DNA of 64,000 nucleotides. It comes from Paenibacillus elgii NBRC 100335 (GTDB lineage: Bacteria > Bacillota > Bacilli > Paenibacillales > NBRC-103111). Both the position numbers and the translations under genes were made by a program. The stretch spans positions 1 to 64,000 of the forward strand of contig NZ_BIMB01000034.1 of NCBI RefSeq assembly GCF_004000865.1, written 5' to 3'. The notes below the pieces were generated by a model that had not been told where the DNA came from, did not search any database, and was given only the letters and a program-made list of their open reading frames with translations. Positions 52,342 through 62,600 of this stretch are shown here, in pieces (within the stretch, counting starts at the first letter, position 1; each line of letters opens with the position of its first letter).

Positions 52342-54444
52342 TTAGTCCTGATCTTGCTCTTCTTTCGCTTCTTCTCTAAAGTCGCAGGATACGCATTGGG
52401 TGAACGTTCCTGATTTGTTACGCTTTTCGACGAGCATTGCGCCGCACTTCGGACACGGATGCCCCACAGGTTTATCCCACGAGACGAAATCGCATTCCGG
52501 ATAGCGGTCGCATCCATAGAAGATGCGCCCTTTTTTGCTTCGCCGTTCGATGATTTTCCCTTCGTGACAATTCGGACAGGTGACGCCGGTATCTTTGACA
52601 ATCGGCTTCGTATTGCGACAATCCGGGAAACCGGAGCAGGCCAGAAACTTGCCGAAGCGTCCCATCTTATAGACGAAGTGACGGCCGCATTTCTCGCAAA
52701 TCTCATCGGAAACCTCGTCCTGAATCTCGACTTTCTCCATCTCTTCCTCAGCCACTTCAAGCCGTTTCTCGAACGACTCGTAAAACTCGCTCAGCACGCG
52801 GACCCAATCTTCTTTCCCTTCCTCGATGTGGTCCAGTCCCTCTTCCATGTGGGCGGTGAAATCGACGTCCAGAATTTCCGGAAAAAATTCGATCATCAGC
52901 TGTATAACCAGCTCGCCAAGCTCGGTCGGCACAAATTTCTTTTCCTCAATCGCCACATAACCGCGCTTTTGGATCGTTTCGAGGGTCGGAGCGTAGGTGC
53001 TCGGACGTCCAATGCCCATCTCTTCCAACGCTTTAACCAGACGCGCTTCCGTAAAACGCGGCGGAGGCTGCGTAAAATGCTGCTTCGGATCGATCTGCTG
53101 CTTTTTTACCTTGTCCCCTTCTTTCAGAGGCGGGAGCAGCTTATCGTCATCCCCTGTATCTGCCGCAGCATCGTCGTTCCCTTCCACATATACCTTCATA
53201 AAGCCGTGGAACTTCACCTTCGAACCGACGGCCCGGAAAATCGTGCTGGCGGCCGTTAAATCGACAGTCATCGTATCCAGTACCGCGGAAGCCATCTGGC
53301 TCGCAACGAAGCGCTCCCAAACGAGCTTGTAGAGGCGAAATTGATCGCGGCTCAAGTGCTCCTTGATCTGATCCGGCTCGCGCAGCACCGAGCTCGGACG
53401 AATCGCTTCGTGCGCATCCTGCGCGTTCGAATTCTTCTTCACATAAACGCGCGGCGTCTCGGGATAAAAGGACTCCCCGAATTTTTGCACGATATAGTCT
53501 TTCGCTTCTTCCTGAGCTACAGGGGAAATCCGGGTCGAATCGGTACGCATATACGTGATCAAGCCGACCGTGCCTTCGCTGCCCAGATCGATTCCTTCAT
53601 ATAATTGCTGTGCAACGGACATCGTCTTGGCCGCACGAAAGTTTAATTTCCGGGCCGCCTCCTGCTGAAGCGAGCTCGTAATGAACGGAGGGGACGGATT
53701 GCGGAGACGTTCCTTTTCCTTGACTTCGCTTACAATAAATTCGGCCTTCTGAAGCGCAGCCAGGACCTCGTTCACTTCCGCTTCGTTCTTCAGCTCTTTC
53801 TTTTCGCCGTCTACGCTGTAAAACTTCGCTTCAAAATCCGCTTTTCCCGAGGACAGCTTGGCCGTGATGGTCCAATACTCTTCAGGGACGAACGCTTTTA
53901 TCTCATTCTCGCGGTCATAGATCAGCTTTACAGCCACGGATTGCACCCGGCCGGCGGATAGCCCTTTCTTGACCTTCTTCCAGAGCAGCGGGCTGATTTT
54001 GTAGCCTACCAGCCGGTCTAATATGCGCCGGGCCTGCTGCGCGTTGACCAGATCCTGATTGATTTTGCGAGGGGTCTTAAAAGCATCCTTGACCGCCTGT
54101 TTCGTGATCTCGTTAAATACGACGCGGCACGCGTCCTGATCGGAGAGCTCAAGATAATGAGCCAAATGCCAGGCAATCGCCTCGCCTTCGCGATCAGGGT
54201 CCGCTGCGAGATATACTTTTTTTACGCGCTTGCTTGCGTCTTTAAGCTCTTTGAGTACGGAGCCTTTGCCCCGGATCGTAATATATTTCGGTTCAAAGTT
54301 TTTCTTGACTTCGACTCCGATCTGGCTTTTCGGCAAATCCCGAATGTGCCCCATCGATGCTTTTACAATATATTTGCTTCCTAAATATTTGCTGATCGTT
54401 TTGGCTTTTGCGGGTGACTCCACAATGACTAACGAATCGGCCAT
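52342..54444 (-). CDS. topA: DNA topoisomerase I
   Basis: TopA relaxes negative supercoils behind RNA polymerase. The 700-residue protein has the TOPRIM domain with [16 protein letters not shown] at the start and [11 protein letters not shown], the active-site tyrosine in [14 protein letters not shown], and three C-terminal zinc ribbons (CEKCGRHF...[15 protein letters not shown]...[15 protein letters not shown]...CVSC). All features are intact and the length is normal. Confidence 0.97.
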   Translation of the reverse strand: MADSLVIVESPAKAKTISKYLGSKYIVKASMGHIRDLPKSQIGVEVKKNFEPKYITIRGKGSVLKELKDASKRVKKVYLAADPDREGEAIAWHLAHYLELSDQDACRVVFNEITKQAVKDAFKTPRKINQDLVNAQQARRILDRLVGYKISPLLWKKVKKGLSAGRVQSVAVKLIYDRENEIKAFVPEEYWTITAKLSSGKADFEAKFYSVDGEKKELKNEAEVNEVLAALQKAEFIVSEVKEKERLRNPSPPFITSSLQQEAARKLNFRAAKTMSVAQQLYEGIDLGSEGTVGLITYMRTDSTRISPVAQEEAKDYIVQKFGESFYPETPRVYVKKNSNAQDAHEAIRPSSVLREPDQIKEHLSRDQFRLYKLVWERFVASQMASAVLDTMTVDLTAASTIFRAVGSKVKFHGFMKVYVEGNDDAAADTGDDDKLLPPLKEGDKVKKQQIDPKQHFTQPPPRFTEARLVKALEEMGIGRPSTYAPTLETIQKRGYVAIEEKKFVPTELGELVIQLMIEFFPEILDVDFTAHMEEGLDHIEEGKEDWVRVLSEFYESFEKRLEVAEEEMEKVEIQDEVSDEICEKCGRHFVYKMGRFGKFLACSGFPDCRNTKPIVKDTGVTCPNCHEGKIIERRSKKGRIFYGCDRYPECDFVSWDKPVGHPCPKCGAMLVEKRNKSGTFTQCVSCDFREEAKEEQDQD

Positions 54445-54484
54445 AGGGTCTTGCCCCCTTCGACAATGGAAATATGTATGACCA

Positions 54485-55588
54485 TCAAGGTACGGCGTAT
54501 ACCGAACCCGGTAGTTCGACGATCCTGCGCGTCATTAGTAAATTTATCAGAACTGAATGCAAATGTCCAAAGGTAAATTGGCTTTGCGTAAGCAATTCGT
54601 CGATCGTAAGCGGACGGAACTGAAGCATGTCAACTATTTTTTGCTCGTCTTCAGACAGGACAGGCTTTGCTTCCGTTGTATTCATAATGTATGCCTTTTG
54701 CTCCAAGGATATCCGGCCTGCGTATTCCTCCAAGATGTCTGCCGCTCCGGTGATCAGCTTGGCGCCCTGCTTCAGCAGGGATAGCGTGCCTTCGCTCTTG
54801 GGAGAGGAGATCGGGCCGGGAACGGCAAACACGTCGCGCGAAGCTTCCAGCGCTTGGTCCACCGTAATCAGGGAGCCGCTTCTCAGCGCCGCTTCAACCA
54901 CGACAACTCCGAGGCTAAGGCCGGCAATAATGCGGTTGCGCTGCGGAAACAAGCCGGGATGCGGCCTGGTGCCGAGCGGATATTCGGAAAGAAGCAGCCC
55001 GCATTCGGAAATTTTACGGTATAAAGCTTTGTTTTCGGGCGGATACACCGTCTCGATACTGCAGCCCAGCACGGCTGCTGTGCTTCCGTGACTGCGCAAA
55101 GCTCCTTCGTGGGCTGCGCTGTCAATGCCCCGGGCGAGCCCGCTTACCACGCATACGCCTGCTGCGGATAACGATTCGGCCAGACGCTCGGCCGTCATTT
55201 TTCCGTAAGCGGTCGGAGTGCGCGTGCCGACCATGGCAATGCACGGGCGGTTTACGATATCCAGTTGCCCCCGGTAATACAAAATCCAAGGCGGGTCGGC
55301 CGTCTCCAAGAGCATTTCCGGATAACGGTCATCCCCAAGGACCACCCACTCGATATGAAGCTCCTCGTAACGGGATCGCTTGGCGGCCAATTGAGCTTCG
55401 GTTAACTGGCCGAGTCCTCTAACCATTTGTTCGGCCCGGACCGGGGTCAGGCCAAATTCAAGCCAATCGGCATAGCTGAGCGAAATGATATCGCATAACT
55501 GCGGAAACTGCCGCACCAGCCGGCCAATCGTCCTGGAACCGACACCTTCCATATGATGCAAGGCAAATAGCATGCTTCGGTTGTCCAT
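54485..55588 (-). CDS. dprA: DNA processing protein DprA (Smf)
   Basis: DprA loads RecA on incoming single-stranded DNA during transformation. The 367-residue protein has an N-terminal SAM/HhH-like domain (about 1-65), the Rossmann-like core with [20 protein letters not shown] and [16 protein letters not shown], and a C-terminal winged-helix domain (about 305-367). It lies between sucD and topA, as in B. subtilis. Other competence genes are not visible here apart from comM. Confidence 0.95.
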   Translation of the reverse strand: MDNRSMLFALHHMEGVGSRTIGRLVRQFPQLCDIISLSYADWLEFGLTPVRAEQMVRGLGQLTEAQLAAKRSRYEELHIEWVVLGDDRYPEMLLETADPPWILYYRGQLDIVNRPCIAMVGTRTPTAYGKMTAERLAESLSAAGVCVVSGLARGIDSAAHEGALRSHGSTAAVLGCSIETVYPPENKALYRKISECGLLLSEYPLGTRPHPGLFPQRNRIIAGLSLGVVVVEAALRSGSLITVDQALEASRDVFAVPGPISSPKSEGTLSLLKQGAKLITGAADILEEYAGRISLEQKAYIMNTTEAKPVLSEDEQKIVDMLQFRPLTIDELLTQSQFTFGHLHSVLINLLMTRRIVELPGSVYAVP

Positions 55589-55649
55589 ATAGTATAGCTC
55601 ACTCCTTTAGTCAGAAACAACTTTCTTCATTTGTAAGGTATAGCCAAAA

Positions 55650-55696
55650 AACAAAAAAGCCTCTCAAACCCGTACTCCATACGGATTTGAGAGGCT
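55650..55696 (-). terminator. Rho-independent terminator after sucCD
   Basis: A 17 bp stem (one G-U pair) with the five-base loop TGGAG is followed by UUUUUUGUUUUUUGG. It lies 35 bases after the sucD stop and is one of the strongest terminators in the window. Confidence 0.92.
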
Positions 55697-55729
55697 GCTT
55701 GCCATCTCATCATTGATGCGAAAGGCGTC

Positions 55730-56662
55730 TTACTTCTTGGTGATGCACTTTTCGAGCAGGCCTTTTTCTTCCAATACGCTCACCAGAGTGGAGCCCATTT
55801 CGGAAGGTGTCGGCGCTACTTTGATACCGCAGCGTTCCATCGTTGCGACTTTCTCCGCTGCCGTTCCTTTGCCGCCGGAAATGATGGCGCCCGCGTGGCC
55901 CATCCGTTTTCCTGGAGGCGCCGTTTGACCGCCGATGAAGCCGACAACCGGCTTCGTCATGTTCGCTGCGATCCACTCTGCCGCTTCTTCTTCCGCGGAA
56001 CCGCCGATTTCACCGATCATGATGACGGCATAAGTATCCGGGTCTTCGTTAAACAGCTTCAAGATATCGATAAACTCGGAGCCTTTTACCGGGTCGCCGC
56101 CGATACCTACGGCAGACGATTGGCCGATGCCGCGAGTCGTCAGCTGATGTACCGCTTCGTAAGTCAGCGTTCCGCTTCGGGATACGACGCCAACATGACC
56201 CGGCGTATGGATGTAGCCCGGCATGATGCCGATTTTGCATTCGCCCGGAGTGATGACGCCTGGGCAGTTCGGCCCAATCAAACGGGTCTTTTTACCTTCC
56301 ATGTAACGGCTGACTTTGACCATATCCAACACCGGAATGCCTTCCGTGATGCAGATAACGAGATCGAGCTCAGCGTCAACGGCTTCCATGATCGAATCCG
56401 CAGCGAAAGCCGGCGGAACGTAGATAACCGAAGCGGTAGCGCCGGTCGCATTTTTTGCTTCCAGTACGGTGTTGTATACCGGAAGAGTTACAGTCGTACC
56501 GTTTTCCAGCGTGAAATCAACATTCGTGCCGCCTTTGCCCGGAACCGCGCCGGCTACCATTTGCGTGCCGTATTCCAGGCCACCCAGCGTATGGAACATG
56601 CCTGTCTTACCTGTCATGTTCTGAGTGATGACCTTTGTATTTTTATCAACCAAAATAGACAT
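55730..56662 (-). CDS. sucD: Succinyl-CoA synthetase alpha subunit
   Basis: SucD carries the phosphohistidine and binds CoA in the reversible step of the TCA cycle that makes ATP or GTP. The 310-residue protein shows the CoA-binding [40 protein letters not shown], and the active His256 in [19 protein letters not shown]. It follows sucC by 61 bases and precedes the terminator. Confidence 0.96.
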   Translation of the reverse strand: MSILVDKNTKVITQNMTGKTGMFHTLGGLEYGTQMVAGAVPGKGGTNVDFTLENGTTVTLPVYNTVLEAKNATGATASVIYVPPAFAADSIMEAVDAELDLVICITEGIPVLDMVKVSRYMEGKKTRLIGPNCPGVITPGECKIGIMPGYIHTPGHVGVVSRSGTLTYEAVHQLTTRGIGQSSAVGIGGDPVKGSEFIDILKLFNEDPDTYAVIMIGEIGGSAEEEAAEWIAANMTKPVVGFIGGQTAPPGKRMGHAGAIISGGKGTAAEKVATMERCGIKVAPTPSEMGSTLVSVLEEKGLLEKCITKK

Positions 56663-56723
56663 GGTTAAAATTCACATCCTCTAATAGTATGGAAGAAGAA
56701 AGGTGCTGCTTCGGAAAGAGAAA

Positions 56724-57884
56724 TTACTTCACCAGCGCAACGATTTTTTGCGCGCCGTCGGCCATCGAATCGGCTGCTACGATGTTCAAACCGGATTCGT
56801 TCAAAATCTTTTTGCCGAGATCCACGTTCGTGCCTTCCAGACGTACGACAAGCGGACGGTCCAGACCCAGTTCCTTCGCTGCAGCTACAACGCCTTCAGC
56901 GATAATGTCGCACTTCATGATGCCGCCGAAAATGTTAACGAAAATTCCTTTTACATTCTCGTCGGACAGGATGATTTTGAACGCTTCGGTTACTTTCTCT
57001 TTCGTAGCGCCGCCCCCTACATCGAGGAAGTTGGCCGGTTCGCCGCCATAGTATTTGATGATATCCATCGTCGCCATAGCCAGACCTGCACCGTTAACCA
57101 TGCAGCCGATATTGCCGTCGAGCGCGATGTAGCTCAGGTCGAATTTGGAAGCTTCGATTTCTTTTGCATCCTCTTCGTCCAAGTCGCGCAGCTCAAGGAT
57201 GTCTTTATGACGGAACAGCGCGTTGGAGTCGAAGTTCAGCTTCGCGTCAAGCGCCATAACGTTGCCGTCACCCGTAACGACGAGCGGGTTGATTTCGGCG
57301 ATGGAGCAATCTTTTTCGACGAAAGCAGTATACAAAGCGGTCATGAATTTAACGGCTTTGCTTACGAGCTCGCCCGGAATATTGATGGCATAAGCCAGCT
57401 TGCGCGCTTGAAACGCTTGCAGACCGACAGCCGGATCGATTACTTCTTTGAAGATTTTCTCCGGAGTGTGGGCGGCTACTTCTTCGATCTCCGTTCCGCC
57501 TTCTTCGGAAGCCATCATGACGACGCGGCCCGTAGCGCGGTCGACTACGAGACCGATGTAATATTCTTTCTTAATGTCGCAGCCTTGCTCGATCAGGAGG
57601 CGCTTCACTTCTTTGCCTTCCGGACCGGTTTGATGCGTAACGAGGACTTTACCCAGGATTTCCTGTGCGTATGTACGAACTTCGTCGAGGTTCTTGGCAA
57701 CTTTGACGCCGCCCGCTTTACCGCGGCCGCCGGCGTGAATTTGCGCTTTGACGACAACTACGGGAGTACCCAGCGATTTCGCCGCTTCCACCGCTTCGTC
57801 TACCGTGAAAGCCACTTTTCCTTCCGGTACGGCAACCCCGTACTGTTTCAGCACTGCTTTGCCTTGATACTCATGGATATTCAT
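56724..57884 (-). CDS. sucC: Succinyl-CoA synthetase beta subunit
   Basis: SucC is the ATP-grasp subunit that sets nucleotide specificity. The 386-residue protein shows [40 protein letters not shown], the metal-binding [20 protein letters not shown] and [23 protein letters not shown] at 57884 follows GGAGG. It heads the sucCD operon. Confidence 0.96.
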   Translation of the reverse strand: MNIHEYQGKAVLKQYGVAVPEGKVAFTVDEAVEAAKSLGTPVVVVKAQIHAGGRGKAGGVKVAKNLDEVRTYAQEILGKVLVTHQTGPEGKEVKRLLIEQGCDIKKEYYIGLVVDRATGRVVMMASEEGGTEIEEVAAHTPEKIFKEVIDPAVGLQAFQARKLAYAINIPGELVSKAVKFMTALYTAFVEKDCSIAEINPLVVTGDGNVMALDAKLNFDSNALFRHKDILELRDLDEEDAKEIEASKFDLSYIALDGNIGCMVNGAGLAMATMDIIKYYGGEPANFLDVGGGATKEKVTEAFKIILSDENVKGIFVNIFGGIMKCDIIAEGVVAAAKELGLDRPLVVRLEGTNVDLGKKILNESGLNIVAADSMADGAQKIVALVK

Positions 57885-58013
57885 TTAGCAAAATCCTCCT
57901 ATCAGTAATGACTTACTATATGGAATCGACCCTTCCCAAGCTCGGGACGAGTCCACTCGCTAATAAAGTCCGGTTGCCAAACATTAGCATGTCCTAAACG
58001 GCAAACCTTTATC

Positions 58014-58040
58014 ATTGTAACACTTTTTTCGAGCGGTTTC
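58014..58040 (-). promoter_or_regulatory. Candidate promoter of sucCD
   Basis: TACAAT (58014-58019) on the minus strand is a good -10 element, but the sequence 17 bases upstream (AGGAAA) is a poor -35. This would leave a leader of about 120 nt. The rest of the 312 bases between sucC and the zinc-ribbon gene holds only the terminator described next and AT-rich spacer. Confidence 0.4.
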
Positions 58041-58136
58041 CTTATATTTTGTGTTAAATATTTGATACATCTTTTTTATAAGCGTCGAAAAGAATAGTTA
58101 TTTGGAAAATTAACCATGCGCGGCCGCGAAATATGT

Positions 58137-58181
58137 AAAAAGCGCATCTACCCGATACTCTACGTACCAAAATAGATGCGC
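58137..58181 (-). terminator. Rho-independent terminator after the zinc-ribbon gene
   Basis: GCGCATCTA and TAGATGCGC form a perfect 9 bp stem around a 22-base loop, followed by UUUUUAC. It lies about 15 bases after the small zinc-ribbon gene. Confidence 0.75.
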
Positions 58182-58196
58182 CGCGCGCAAATCCTG

Positions 58197-58457
58197 TTAA
58201 TAATAAGCCGGGTTGGCTGGCGTCCCCGCCCGGGGCTCCCGCTCCGCTTGTTTTACAAAACGCATTTCGTTTCCGGTAAAGCTGCACACCATGCATTGAA
58301 TAGTCGGTTCGGTTTCGTCGATGCGCTGCGGTTCGGTCACCTCTTGGACGGTTCCGGAAATCGCGTCCTTCAGAAAAGATTGGGAAAAGCTTGAGATCAT
58401 ACTGAATTTGACCCGGTTGGAACGGCAGTTCGGACAAAAGTAAGGTTTTTCCTGCAT
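58197..58457 (-). CDS. Small zinc-ribbon protein of unknown function
   Basis: The 86-residue protein begins MQEKPYFCPNCRSNRVKFSM and has a second pair CMVCSFTG near residue 55, so two CxxC knuckles about 45 residues apart could bind one zinc ion. The middle (SFSQSFLKDAISGTVQEVTE) is polar and helical. The C-terminal tail is Arg/Pro/Ala-rich. I do not recognise the family. It lies alone between sucC and the divergent comM gene and has its own terminator. Confidence 0.7.
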   Translation of the reverse strand: MQEKPYFCPNCRSNRVKFSMISSFSQSFLKDAISGTVQEVTEPQRIDETEPTIQCMVCSFTGNEMRFVKQAEREPRAGTPANPAYY

Positions 58458-58534
58458 CTCATGATCACCTCATCGAGTATTTTTGCCATTTGTTGATTTT
58501 TTATCCGGAAACGTCCTGGACCGGTACGATTCGG

Positions 58535-58563
58535 TTGCACTGGGCAAGGGGACATATTACAAT
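58535..58563 (+). promoter_or_regulatory. Sigma-A promoter of comM
   Basis: TTGCAC (58535-58540) and TACAAT (58558-58563) are separated by 17 bases on the plus strand and precede the comM start by about 70 bases. This is a close match to consensus. Confidence 0.8.
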
Positions 58564-58635
58564 ACAAGTAAGTGAATACGGCAGATAAGGAAGCACCTTT
58601 CGCCATGAATCGACATGGGAGAGGTGTATTTATTT

Positions 58636-60246
58636 ATGTACGGAAAAGTAGTAAGCGCTTGTCTGCATGGCGTGGACGGAAAGTTGGTCGAAGTCGAGGT
58701 GGATCTGAGCAACGGTTTGCCGCAAATGATGATCGTCGGGCTGCCCGATGTGGCCATCAAAGAATCGATGGAGCGCGTCCGGGCCGCGATCAAAAATTGC
58801 GGGTTTACGTTTCCTTTGCAGCGGATCACGGTGAATCTGGCGCCGGCGGATCTGCGCAAAGAAGGCTCTGCCTTCGATTTGGCCATCGCCCTCGGCATTC
58901 TCATGACGAGCGGGCAACTGCCGGACGAAGAGCTAAACGATACGTTGATTATCGGGGAGCTTGCGCTGGACGGTTCCGTTCGGTCGGTCCCCGGCGTCCT
59001 ATCGATGATCGCAACGGCCCGTGAGCACGGAATAGCGCGTGTGATCGTGCCGGCGGAAAATGCGGAGGAAGCCGCTTGGATCAGAGGGTGCGACATTCGC
59101 TGCGTACAACATCTGAGTCAGTTTCGACGGTCCGAGGGGAATGTGGATACGGCTGTTGCCAGCGGAGCCGAGGAATTGAATGCCGGGCCAACGGGTTCTC
59201 TGGCAGGAAACGGGTTATTGTCCGGTTCTAAAACTGATGTGTCTCGGGAAATGAGTAAAGCGGAGGAGGATTATGCGGACGTCAGCGGTCAGCTCCACGT
59301 CAAGCGGGCGCTCATGATCAGTGCGGCCGGCATGCACAATTTCATCCTTATCGGTCCTCCGGGGACCGGCAAGACGATGCTGGCCAAAAGACTCCCTACC
59401 ATTTTGCCGCCCATGAGCGATTCAGAGTCGCTGGACGTCACGAAAATTTACAGCGCTTCTGGAAAATTCGCCGACCGGAGGCAGCTTATCCGTGAGCGAC
59501 CGTTTCGGATGCCCCACCATACGATTTCCGCCGGAGGACTTGTGGGAGGCGGGGGAATTCCCAAGCCCGGAGAAGTAAGCTTGGCACATCGCGGCGTACT
59601 TTTTCTGGATGAGCTCCCGGAGTTTTCCCGCGTCGCCCTGGAAGTGCTGCGCCAACCGATGGAAGACCGGTTCGTGACCATCGGCCGCGCGCGGGCCGTT
59701 TATCGCTTTCCAGCGCACTTCTTGCTCGCGACCTCGATGAATCCGTGCCCCTGCGGGTACTGGGGGGCGGCGAGCGATCAGCAGAGCTGCGTATGCAGTC
59801 CGCTTAAAATATCGCATTATCGCGCGAAAATTTCCGGGCCGCTCTTGGACCGGATCGATCTGCACGTCGAAGTGCCGAGAATCGAGTATAAAGACTTACG
59901 CGGGCCGCAGCAGCCTTTGTCGTCTGCCGAAATGCGCGCTGCCGTGGAGCTGGCGCATGACATCCAAAAGCACCGATACGCTGAGGCGGGCATTCTGTTT
60001 AACAGCGAGCTAAACGGCAAAAAGCTGCGGGAGCATGTGAAGCTGGACCCTCCTTCCGCGCAGCTGCTGGAGCGGTCGTTTTCAGCGCTCGGTTTAAGCG
60101 TGCGCGCGCATGACCGGATTCTGAAAATCGCGCGCACGATCGCCGATCTGGAAGGGCAGTCCGAGATCCGGGGAGATCATGTGGCCGAGGCGCTGCAGTA
60201 TCGGGTGCTCGATAAAAAAATAAATCCGCATACGCTTTTCGGTTAA
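58636..60246 (+). CDS. comM: YifB/ComM-type AAA ATPase (Mg chelatase-like)
   Basis: ComM is a hexameric helicase that promotes branch migration during transformation in Gram-negatives; the Gram-positive family is less studied. The protein has about 536 residues: an N-terminal Lon-type domain (1-170, MYGKVVSACLHGVDGKLVEV at the start), a variable linker (about 175-210), the AAA domain with Walker A GPPGTGKTMLAKRLP and Walker B GVLFLDELPEFSR, a zinc-binding segment CPCGYWG...CVCS, and the C-terminal Mg chelatase lid. ATG at 58636 follows AGAGGTG by nine bases; a GTG or ATG seven codons upstream lacks spacing. It is the only clear plus-strand gene here. Confidence 0.93.
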   Translation: MYGKVVSACLHGVDGKLVEVEVDLSNGLPQMMIVGLPDVAIKESMERVRAAIKNCGFTFPLQRITVNLAPADLRKEGSAFDLAIALGILMTSGQLPDEELNDTLIIGELALDGSVRSVPGVLSMIATAREHGIARVIVPAENAEEAAWIRGCDIRCVQHLSQFRRSEGNVDTAVASGAEELNAGPTGSLAGNGLLSGSKTDVSREMSKAEEDYADVSGQLHVKRALMISAAGMHNFILIGPPGTGKTMLAKRLPTILPPMSDSESLDVTKIYSASGKFADRRQLIRERPFRMPHHTISAGGLVGGGGIPKPGEVSLAHRGVLFLDELPEFSRVALEVLRQPMEDRFVTIGRARAVYRFPAHFLLATSMNPCPCGYWGAASDQQSCVCSPLKISHYRAKISGPLLDRIDLHVEVPRIEYKDLRGPQQPLSSAEMRAAVELAHDIQKHRYAEAGILFNSELNGKKLREHVKLDPPSAQLLERSFSALGLSVRAHDRILKIARTIADLEGQSEIRGDHVAEALQYRVLDKKINPHTLFG

Positions 60247-60617
60247 AAAGCGTTGCGGATATGCTCAAGCTCCCGGACGGCACCCGTCGGGTCCGTTTGG
60301 ATCGAGATTACGTCAAAACGGACCTGCTTGTCCTGAAGCCGCTGCATGTGCATATATACTTGAGCGGTCTCCATTACCTGCCGCTGCTTGCGCGCGTTGA
60401 CCGACTCCTGCGGCGTGCCGAAGGTCCCGCCTGCGCTGCGGGTCCGTACCTCGATAAAAACCAAAATCTCGCGGTCCTCGGCAATCAAGTCGATTTCGCC
60501 CGTCCGGCAGCGCCAGTTTCGGGCCCGAAGCTTCAATCCTTGCCCCCGCAAATGATCGGCCGCCGCCGCTTCGCCGAGGGCTCCGAGCTCCTTGCGGCTA
60601 AGCCGGGTTTCCTTCAT
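60243..60617 (-). CDS. yraN: YraN family protein (UPF0102), nuclease-like fold
   Basis: The protein of about 124 residues has the restriction-endonuclease-like core: the N-terminal GALGEAAAADHLRGQGLKLR, the metal-site GEIDLIAEDREILVFIEVRT, and QRQVMETAQVYMHM. A molecular activity has not been settled for the family; a nuclease or DNA-repair role is a prediction. Its stop codon overlaps that of comM on the other strand. ATG at 60617 overlaps the previous gene's stop as ATGA. Confidence 0.9.
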   Translation of the reverse strand: MKETRLSRKELGALGEAAAADHLRGQGLKLRARNWRCRTGEIDLIAEDREILVFIEVRTRSAGGTFGTPQESVNARKQRQVMETAQVYMHMQRLQDKQVRFDVISIQTDPTGAVRELEHIRNAF

Positions 60618-60910
60618 CGGCCATCGCTCCTCCATTCCTTGGCTCGTTGATCCGAACGGTAAATATAACTGAGCACCTCGGCGACCAGTTTATAGAGCTC
60701 CGGCGGTATTTCTTGATCCAAGTCCAGCTTGGACAATACTTCGACAAGGGAGGCGTCTTCCTGAATCGGAACGCCGCTTTCCTTGGCTTTCTCCATAATT
60801 TGCTCGGCGACTCTGCCCTTCCCTTTGGCGATTACCTTCGGGGCATCCGACATTTCGGGGGCATACTTTAGGGCCACCGCTTTTTTTAACCCGACTGGTT
60901 TCTCCTTCAT
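60614..60910 (-). CDS. FlhB C-terminal domain-like protein (YlqH type)
   Basis: The 98-residue protein resembles the cytoplasmic domain of FlhB/YscU (KKAVALKYAPEMSDAPKVIA, GRVAEQIMEKAKESGVPIQE, IPPELYKLVAEVLSYIYRSD) but has no membrane helices. At the autocleavage position the NPTH motif of true FlhB is not seen, so it probably does not self-cleave. B. subtilis has the similar gene ylqH next to rnhB and sucC. Its role is unknown. It overlaps the preceding FliK-like gene by four bases. Confidence 0.85.
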   Translation of the reverse strand: MKEKPVGLKKAVALKYAPEMSDAPKVIAKGKGRVAEQIMEKAKESGVPIQEDASLVEVLSKLDLDQEIPPELYKLVAEVLSYIYRSDQRAKEWRSDGR

Positions 60911-62466
60911 ATCCGAATGTCCATTCCCTTATACGGTTTTTGCGAGTATGTGTTCGGCAGCCGGCCGGCTCCGGGATGGTTAATAGTCTCGGCAAAAGCC
61001 GAAATGGCCTCGTTGCCCTCTTGAACGGCTTTTGTCGGGTACGGACTGTATTTCATCGATATAAATTGATAGCCGATGGACGCAAGTCCGGCCGAAATCT
61101 CCTCTTTGTGCGCTTCCAGCAGCTCCTGCGTAAAAGGCGAATCGTTATGAACATGCAGGCTGACAATGTTATTTACGACCTGCACGTCAACCATGGTATC
61201 TCCAAGCATTTTCATGCGCAGATCGAACACAAGCCGACAGTTGCTGGCGTCCAGGCTGCCGTTTTTGCCTTTGCGCGATTGAATATGGACCGCAGCCGTC
61301 TGTTCGCCGCCGGCATGCATAATCGGCACAAACAGCGTGAGATGAGAAAGCATCGCATTCCGGTCGGCGCTTAACATGAGCTGCTGTCCGGTAATTTGCT
61401 GCACCGCCTGCTGGGCCGCGTCCTTCAAGCCTTGCGGAGCATCGGAAGCCTGCGACAGCTGCATCAGCAGGCTTTTGAGCGTGTCTGCGGATTTGGCAAA
61501 GTCAGCTTGCGCACCGGCTGATGCGTGAGCCAATCCCGGCTGCGGAGCATCCGGCATGGTCCGCTCCAGCAGCTTCATCGCTTGATGCTCATGCTCGATG
61601 CCAAGCGTTTTCATAAGGCGCCCGATCAAGTTGCCGCCCTCTTGCGGCGCTTGCATCGGCTGCGCCGCTGCTTGCGCTCCCGCGCCTGCGCCCGCTCCCG
61701 GCTGCGCCGCTGCCTGCGCTCCCGCGCTTGCGCCCGCTCCCGGCTGCGCCCCAACTGGCGTCCCCTCTCCACCGTCGGGTTTCGCCCCGATCAGCAAGCT
61801 CGCCGTATCGCGAAGCTGTTGAACAAGCTGCCGCACGTTTTGCAGCAGTTCTCGGCTTTGCGGCGACAGCGAACCGTTCCCTTCCAGCTCGCGTCCTGCA
61901 AGCTGTCCAAGCTGATCCAAAACCTCATGAAACGGCGGACCCTGCACCGCCTGCCGCACCGATGCGACCGTCTCCGGAGTCAGCGGCAGTCCTTTTTGAA
62001 ACGCGATGACCGCCGAAGAAAGCCATGCTTCTTGCGGCATATTCGGAGGCATTTGAGCCTGCAGCTTCGCAAACGCCTGTACATTCTCCTTCGTCAACGC
62101 AACTCCGGCCTGATTCAGAAGCTGCACCAACTGCCGGTTTGCCGGAGAATCAGAAAGTCCCATCGTTTTCACGATATCCGCAAGCGATCCGTCCGATATT
62201 TGCACGTTCGACTGCAGCGGCTTAAGGACCACCTGTCCGCCCGACGATTCCGGTTGGACTTGAAGCATCGTCACTTCCCCCGGCTTCAACGGCGCTTCGA
62301 GTTGTGCCCGCACCTGCACCCCGCCGATATTAACCAGAGCCTCTTGCTCCGGTCCAACCTGAAGCACCATGCCCTTCACCACTTGCCCGACCTTGAGCTC
62401 CAAAGCTTTCGGTTCCGCCGCCTGCGCGTCGCCCGTCAATCCCCGGATCAATCCGCTGATATTCAT
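60907..62466 (-). CDS. FliK-like protein paired with the FlhB-like gene (YlqG type)
   Basis: The protein of about 519 residues has an N-terminal beta-rich region (about 1-100, LELKVGQVVKGMVLQVGPEQ), helical middle parts (about 100-230), a low-complexity Ala/Gly/Gln/Pro stretch made of 14-residue repeats, and a C-terminal domain (about 370-480: LTLFVPIMHAGGEQTAAVHI, CRLVFDLRMKMLGDTMVDVQ, VVNNIVSLHVHNDSPF) that resembles the FliK C-terminal fold. ATG at 62466 is eight bases after GGAG. It overlaps the FlhB-like gene by four bases, suggesting the two act together. Confidence 0.78.
   Translation of the reverse strand: MNISGLIRGLTGDAQAAEPKALELKVGQVVKGMVLQVGPEQEALVNIGGVQVRAQLEAPLKPGEVTMLQVQPESSGGQVVLKPLQSNVQISDGSLADIVKTMGLSDSPANRQLVQLLNQAGVALTKENVQAFAKLQAQMPPNMPQEAWLSSAVIAFQKGLPLTPETVASVRQAVQGPPFHEVLDQLGQLAGRELEGNGSLSPQSRELLQNVRQLVQQLRDTASLLIGAKPDGGEGTPVGAQPGAGASAGAQAAAQPGAGAGAGAQAAAQPMQAPQEGGNLIGRLMKTLGIEHEHQAMKLLERTMPDAPQPGLAHASAGAQADFAKSADTLKSLLMQLSQASDAPQGLKDAAQQAVQQITGQQLMLSADRNAMLSHLTLFVPIMHAGGEQTAAVHIQSRKGKNGSLDASNCRLVFDLRMKMLGDTMVDVQVVNNIVSLHVHNDSPFTQELLEAHKEEISAGLASIGYQFISMKYSPYPTKAVQEGNEAISAFAETINHPGAGRLPNTYSQKPYKGMDIRI
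61661..61744. repeat. 42 bp tandem repeat within the FliK-like gene
   Basis: Two adjacent 42 bp units differ at two positions and encode the Ala/Gly/Gln/Pro low-complexity stretch. A partial third unit follows. The sequence is very GC-rich and likely to vary in copy number. Confidence 0.85.
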
Positions 62467-62489
62467 CGCTGCCGCTCCTTCCATCTATA

Positions 62490-62535
62490 CAAATAAAGCC
62501 GGCCTGGGCACCGCTTGTACGTCTCCCTGCCGGCT
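62490..62535 (-). terminator. Possible terminator after rnhB
   Basis: AGCCGGC and GCCGGCT form a 7 bp stem around a 25-base loop followed by UUAUUUG in the RNA. It lies between rnhB and the FliK-like gene. The long loop makes it a moderate candidate. Confidence 0.5.
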
Positions 62536-62600
62536 GCATTTCCGGTTCACTGTATATATCGGCTAACCGCCGGGCTTTTTTCAGCGCAGACTTGCATCAA

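Noticed and set aside
58054-58437. Minus-strand frame overlapping the zinc-ribbon gene and its terminator
   Set aside because: It runs through the terminator hairpin and overlaps a better frame with CxxC motifs in another register.
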